From Planctomycetaceae bacterium (GTDB taxonomy: Bacteria; Planctomycetota; Planctomycetia; Pirellulales; Thermoguttaceae): a stretch of 6,106 nt of DNA. The notes under the pieces are model-generated. The model made no database searches and was not told the origin of the DNA. It was given only the letters and a program-made list of their open reading frames with translations. Of the stretch, positions 5,415 to 6,106 are shown in pieces; the stretch's first letter is position 1, and each line of letters begins with the position of its first letter. The stretch spans positions 1 to 6,106 of the forward strand of contig JAITAZ010000123.1 in assembly GCA_031283825.1 (NCBI GenBank), read 5' to 3'. Position numbers and translations under genes: made by a program.

Positions 5415-5588
5415 ATTTTCTAATACAAAAATTACGTAATAATATCAAACAAGACAATAAATTTCAGCAACACAAAAACTATTCATTAAAAAGCCGACGC
5501 TTTCCAACTGATAAACAGGCAAAAATAACCAAAAAATTAAAACGCGAACAGTTTAAAATTATAAAATCGTAAAAGGATAAAAAATATT
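5415..5588. other. AT-rich spacer between rnpB and the ATPase gene
   Basis: No gene is visible. A weak 5-bp hairpin, AAAGC-CGAC-GCTTT (5490-5503), is followed by only three Ts, so it is a poor terminator candidate. A TATAAA at 5560-5565 lacks a -35 box and would start transcription almost on the AAGGA (5573-5577) that probably serves the ATPase gene. Readthrough from rnpB cannot be excluded. Confidence 0.4.
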
Positions 5589-6106
5589 ATGAAATATTTT
5601 AACGTAGCTGGACCATGTGATGGTTCAAAACATTACATGATAGAGTCGATAACGCGTTTAAGCGGTGTCGAGCAGTTGATAGACATGGAACAATACTTTG
5701 TAATTCATGCCGCTCGCCAAAGCGGGAAAACAACATACATTCAAGATTTAACAAAACGACTTAACACCGAAGGAAATTATTATGCGCTTTATTGTTCTCT
5801 TGAAAGCGCACAAAACTTTACGGATCCAGAAAAGGGCATACCTGCGATTATCAGTTGTATTAAAAGTTACATTAAATTTTCGTCGTTACCTCATAAAAAC
5901 AAATTTGCAGAAGACGCCGATCTTACAGATTATGTTAGCGTTTTAAGAACGTCATTGACATTATATTGTATGGAACTCGACAAACCGCTAGTGATATTTT
6001 TCGACGAAGCCGATTGCTTGAGCGATAATACATTGATTTTGTTTTTACGACAATTACGCAGCGGCTACAATGATCGTAATATTACTCCATTTATTCATTC
6101 AGTTGC
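5589..6106 (+). CDS. AAA-like P-loop ATPase, 5' part only (runs off the window)
   Basis: The first 172 codons of a gene that continues past the window edge, with the ATG at 5589 and AAGGA 11 bp upstream. The opening MKYFNVAGPCDGSKHYM and the block QYFVIHAARQSGKTT (35-49) match a family of ATP-binding proteins, often multi-copy, that carry an AAA-like domain. The Walker A motif is the variant AARQSGKTT, with Lys47 and Thr48 to bind nucleotide. LVIFFDEAD (134-142) is Walker B, with Asp139 and Glu140 for magnesium and hydrolysis. FLRQLRSGYNDRN (152-164) and PFIHSV follow, as I recall for this family. I infer ATP hydrolysis in the cytoplasm. The family's biological role is not well established, and its C-terminal domain, which might show a role such as nuclease activity, lies outside the window. 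The open frame has no internal stop. Confidence 0.85.
   Translation, partial: MKYFNVAGPCDGSKHYMIESITRLSGVEQLIDMEQYFVIHAARQSGKTTYIQDLTKRLNTEGNYYALYCSLESAQNFTDPEKGIPAIISCIKSYIKFSSLPHKNKFAEDADLTDYVSVLRTSLTLYCMELDKPLVIFFDEADCLSDNTLILFLRQLRSGYNDRNITPFIHSV

Overview
The window looks like a chromosomal segment of a low-to-moderate GC bacterium, most plausibly a Planctomycetota lineage (inference, moderate to low confidence). The hints are a secreted protein that fuses a YVTN-type beta-propeller to a di-heme cytochrome c domain, an ATPase opening MKYFNVAGP that belongs to an often multi-copy ATP-binding family, and gene-poor spacers full of small repeats. Two genes have clear or plausible Shine-Dalgarno sequences.

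Layout. Three genes lie on the minus strand. Read in their own direction they are a propeller/cytochrome c protein (4723-2807), a membrane-anchored or secreted GH43-like five-bladed propeller protein (2253-1021) and the Holliday junction resolvase RuvC (809-264). They point the same way, but spacers of 553 and 211 bp full of repeats separate them, so they are probably separate transcription units. On the plus strand are the RNase P RNA gene rnpB (5033-5414), with a good sigma70-like promoter, and the first 172 codons of an AAA-like ATPase (5589 to the window end).

Spacers. The region 2254-2806 holds a 238-bp, GC-rich, MITE-like element bounded by perfect 19-bp inverted repeats (2538-2775). 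It abuts a second, imperfect inverted-repeat element (about 2354-2541), and a short tandem repeat lies at 2332-2360. A different composite repeat (a GC hairpin, a second hairpin, then a T-run and a conserved 16-mer CTTGTGCGTGAACGGT) occurs at 8-83 and 931-1003. A copy of its tail alone lies at 237-252. Two of the three tails sit 11-17 bp beyond the stop codons of ruvC and the GH43-like gene. The divergent spacer 4724-5032 holds a large imperfect stem-loop in the leader of the cytochrome gene, plus the rnpB promoter.

Function. RuvC and RNase P RNA are housekeeping. The cytochrome and GH43-like proteins are predicted to act outside the cytoplasm, with unknown substrates. The GH43-like protein appears to lack two of the three usual catalytic acids. 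I see no defence system, CRISPR array, tRNA or complete transposase. The most unusual content is the layered small-repeat architecture of the spacers.
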